A stretch of 64,000 nucleotides of DNA, taken from the NCBI GenBank assembly GCA_963735065.1, contig CAVTJL010000006.1:186001-250000 (forward strand), given 5' to 3'. Shown here one piece after another: positions 63,198 through 64,000 of this stretch (within the stretch, counting starts at the first letter, position 1; every line of letters begins with the position of its first letter). The translations under genes were made by a program, and so were the position numbers. Below the pieces are notes generated by a model, which was not told the origin of the DNA, ran no database searches, and saw nothing but the letters and a program-made list of their open reading frames with translations. The DNA is from CAVTJL01 sp963735065 (GTDB lineage Bacteria; Pseudomonadota; Alphaproteobacteria; Geminicoccales; Geminicoccaceae).

Positions 63198-64000
63198 GTG
63201 AGCATTACCTTCACCGAAGCGCGTCGGATCGAAGGATCTTTCAAGGCGCCACTATAAGAATCGCAAGCGGTGGCTCGAAGTGGCCAAGGACGGGCGGGAG
63301 ATAGGCGCCGGGATCAACGCGGCGCCACAGCGAGCAGGGCGTGTCGCCGGGCTCATGGCGACCAAGCTGGCTCAGCGGCTGCGGTCGAGCATAGGGGCGG
63401 GTCGGTTCGGATCCGATGGCCGGGTGCTCGCTTGGCCCGATGTGCTGGTCGCAGGGGTCGATCCGACCCTGGCGCCCGAGCTGCGTCGAAGCGTCGATGT
63501 GCCACGGCTCCGTGATCCCGCCAGCGGCGCGGCGCTGGCCCTGAACAGCTTTCTTGCGTGGCGCAGGGACCTGGCCGCGTTGCGGCTGGTCGAGGAGACC
63601 GGGTTCAAGGAGCTGCGCTTCGATGCGCGCTGCCCCACCGGCGTTCGTGGCACCCCGCCGCATCTGGACCTGATCGCCAACAATGGCGAGGCGCTGGTTG
63701 CCGTCCACGCGTCGGGATTCGAGTATCTGCAGAGCGGCAACGCCAAGCTCGGCGCCGGCTATGTCGGCATCGCCGCGGGTGTCGGCCTGACGCCCTGGCG
63801 CGAGCTCGCCACTCGCCTCGTCTGCGAGCCCGGCGCCTTCCGCGTTGTCGATGCGGCGACCATCGTCAAGCATGTGGTCGGTCTGGCCCGAACGTTCCCC
63901 GCCCATCGGGTGACGCTTCTCTATCTTTTCCTCGAGCCTCGGGACGCTGCGGCGCATCCGATCTTTCGCCTGCATCGTGCCGAGCTTGCCACCATCGCCG
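63198..64000 (+). CDS. Unrecognised protein, possible degenerate nuclease; runs off the window
   Basis: An open frame continues to the window end. From 63244 the frame reads HYKNRKRWLEVAKDG, IGAGINAAPQRAGRVAGLM, GRFGSDGRVLAWPDV, GTPPHLDLIANNG and LVAVHASGFEYLQSG. Start options are GTG 63280 or ATG 63355. Just upstream, GTG 63198 with an AAAGG site opens a short frame (FTEARRIEGSFK) that would join this one if one base near 63249 were extra. The layout vaguely recalls PD-(D/E)xK nuclease-like proteins in which a Glu and Lys follow the HLD strand, but here AVHAS stands at that place, so catalysis would be lost. Family assignment is weak. Confidence 0.4.

Overview
The window is 64 kb of very GC-rich, gene-dense chromosome, best explained as an alphaproteobacterium. 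The evidence is a FliX-type flagellar regulator divergent from flgI, a small DUF1127 protein, a BigR-type sulfide operon with a fused phosphatase-like/SQR protein, the block tRNA-Leu, tig, clpP, clpX, lon, and three binding-protein-dependent or secondary carboxylate uptake systems. The exact order is not certain; Rhodospirillales or Geminicoccales-like lineages would fit.

Layout. 1-5.4 kb: the end of a D-2-hydroxyacid dehydrogenase, a HAD-IIA phosphatase, a fused indolepyruvate:ferredoxin oxidoreductase and RuvX. 5.5-7.3 kb: a half-size ABC exporter of the SbmA/YddA type. 7.4-12.8 kb: a DUF1349 protein, then an esterase with a complete DctPQM TRAP transporter, divergent from a TauD-type dioxygenase. 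12.9-13.1 kb: DUF1127. 13.9-19.9 kb: the most unusual locus, a tightly packed five-gene cassette encoding lysine 2,3-aminomutase, two ATP-grasp ligases, a GNAT-HDAC-GNAT fusion and a SET-domain protein. 19.9-25.3 kb: DUF1850 with a TAXI-type TRAP transporter, then an SLC13-type permease. 25.5-29.3 kb: DUF3750, a GhrA-like reductase, an orphan ParA and GshA. 29.3-34.6 kb: flagellar genes flgL, flgK, a FlgN-like gene, a rod-binding gene and flgI, with fliX divergent. 34.6-40.5 kb: an IlvD/Edd dehydratase, then der, bamB and a YfgM-like TPR gene, and divergent thpR. 40.5-46.6 kb: a probable ten-gene stress or detoxification operon led by an ArsR repressor. 46.7-52.4 kb: a sulfide/persulfide oxidation regulon transcribed both ways from an operator-like palindrome. 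52.4-60.4 kb: guaA, tRNA-Leu, tig, clpP, clpX and lon. 60.4-64 kb: a polysaccharide flippase, tRNA-Val, a small membrane protein, a gene-poor lower-GC stretch, and the start of an unrecognised protein that runs off the window.

The 13.9-19.9 kb cassette is the best candidate for a poorly described system. The aminomutase keeps both aspartates that hold the lysine side chain in characterised enzymes, at exact family spacing. The neighbours can ligate amino acids (ATP-grasp), acetylate and deacetylate amines (GNAT, HDAC) and methylate lysine (SET). A pathway built around lysine or beta-lysine, making or modifying a small peptide, metabolite or protein, is a reasonable inference but is unproven.

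Several frames are broken by what looks like one extra base: the second ATP-grasp ligase, thpR, guaA, and possibly the last partial gene. Because guaA is normally needed for guanine nucleotide synthesis and the defects share one direction, sequencing or assembly error is more likely than true gene decay.
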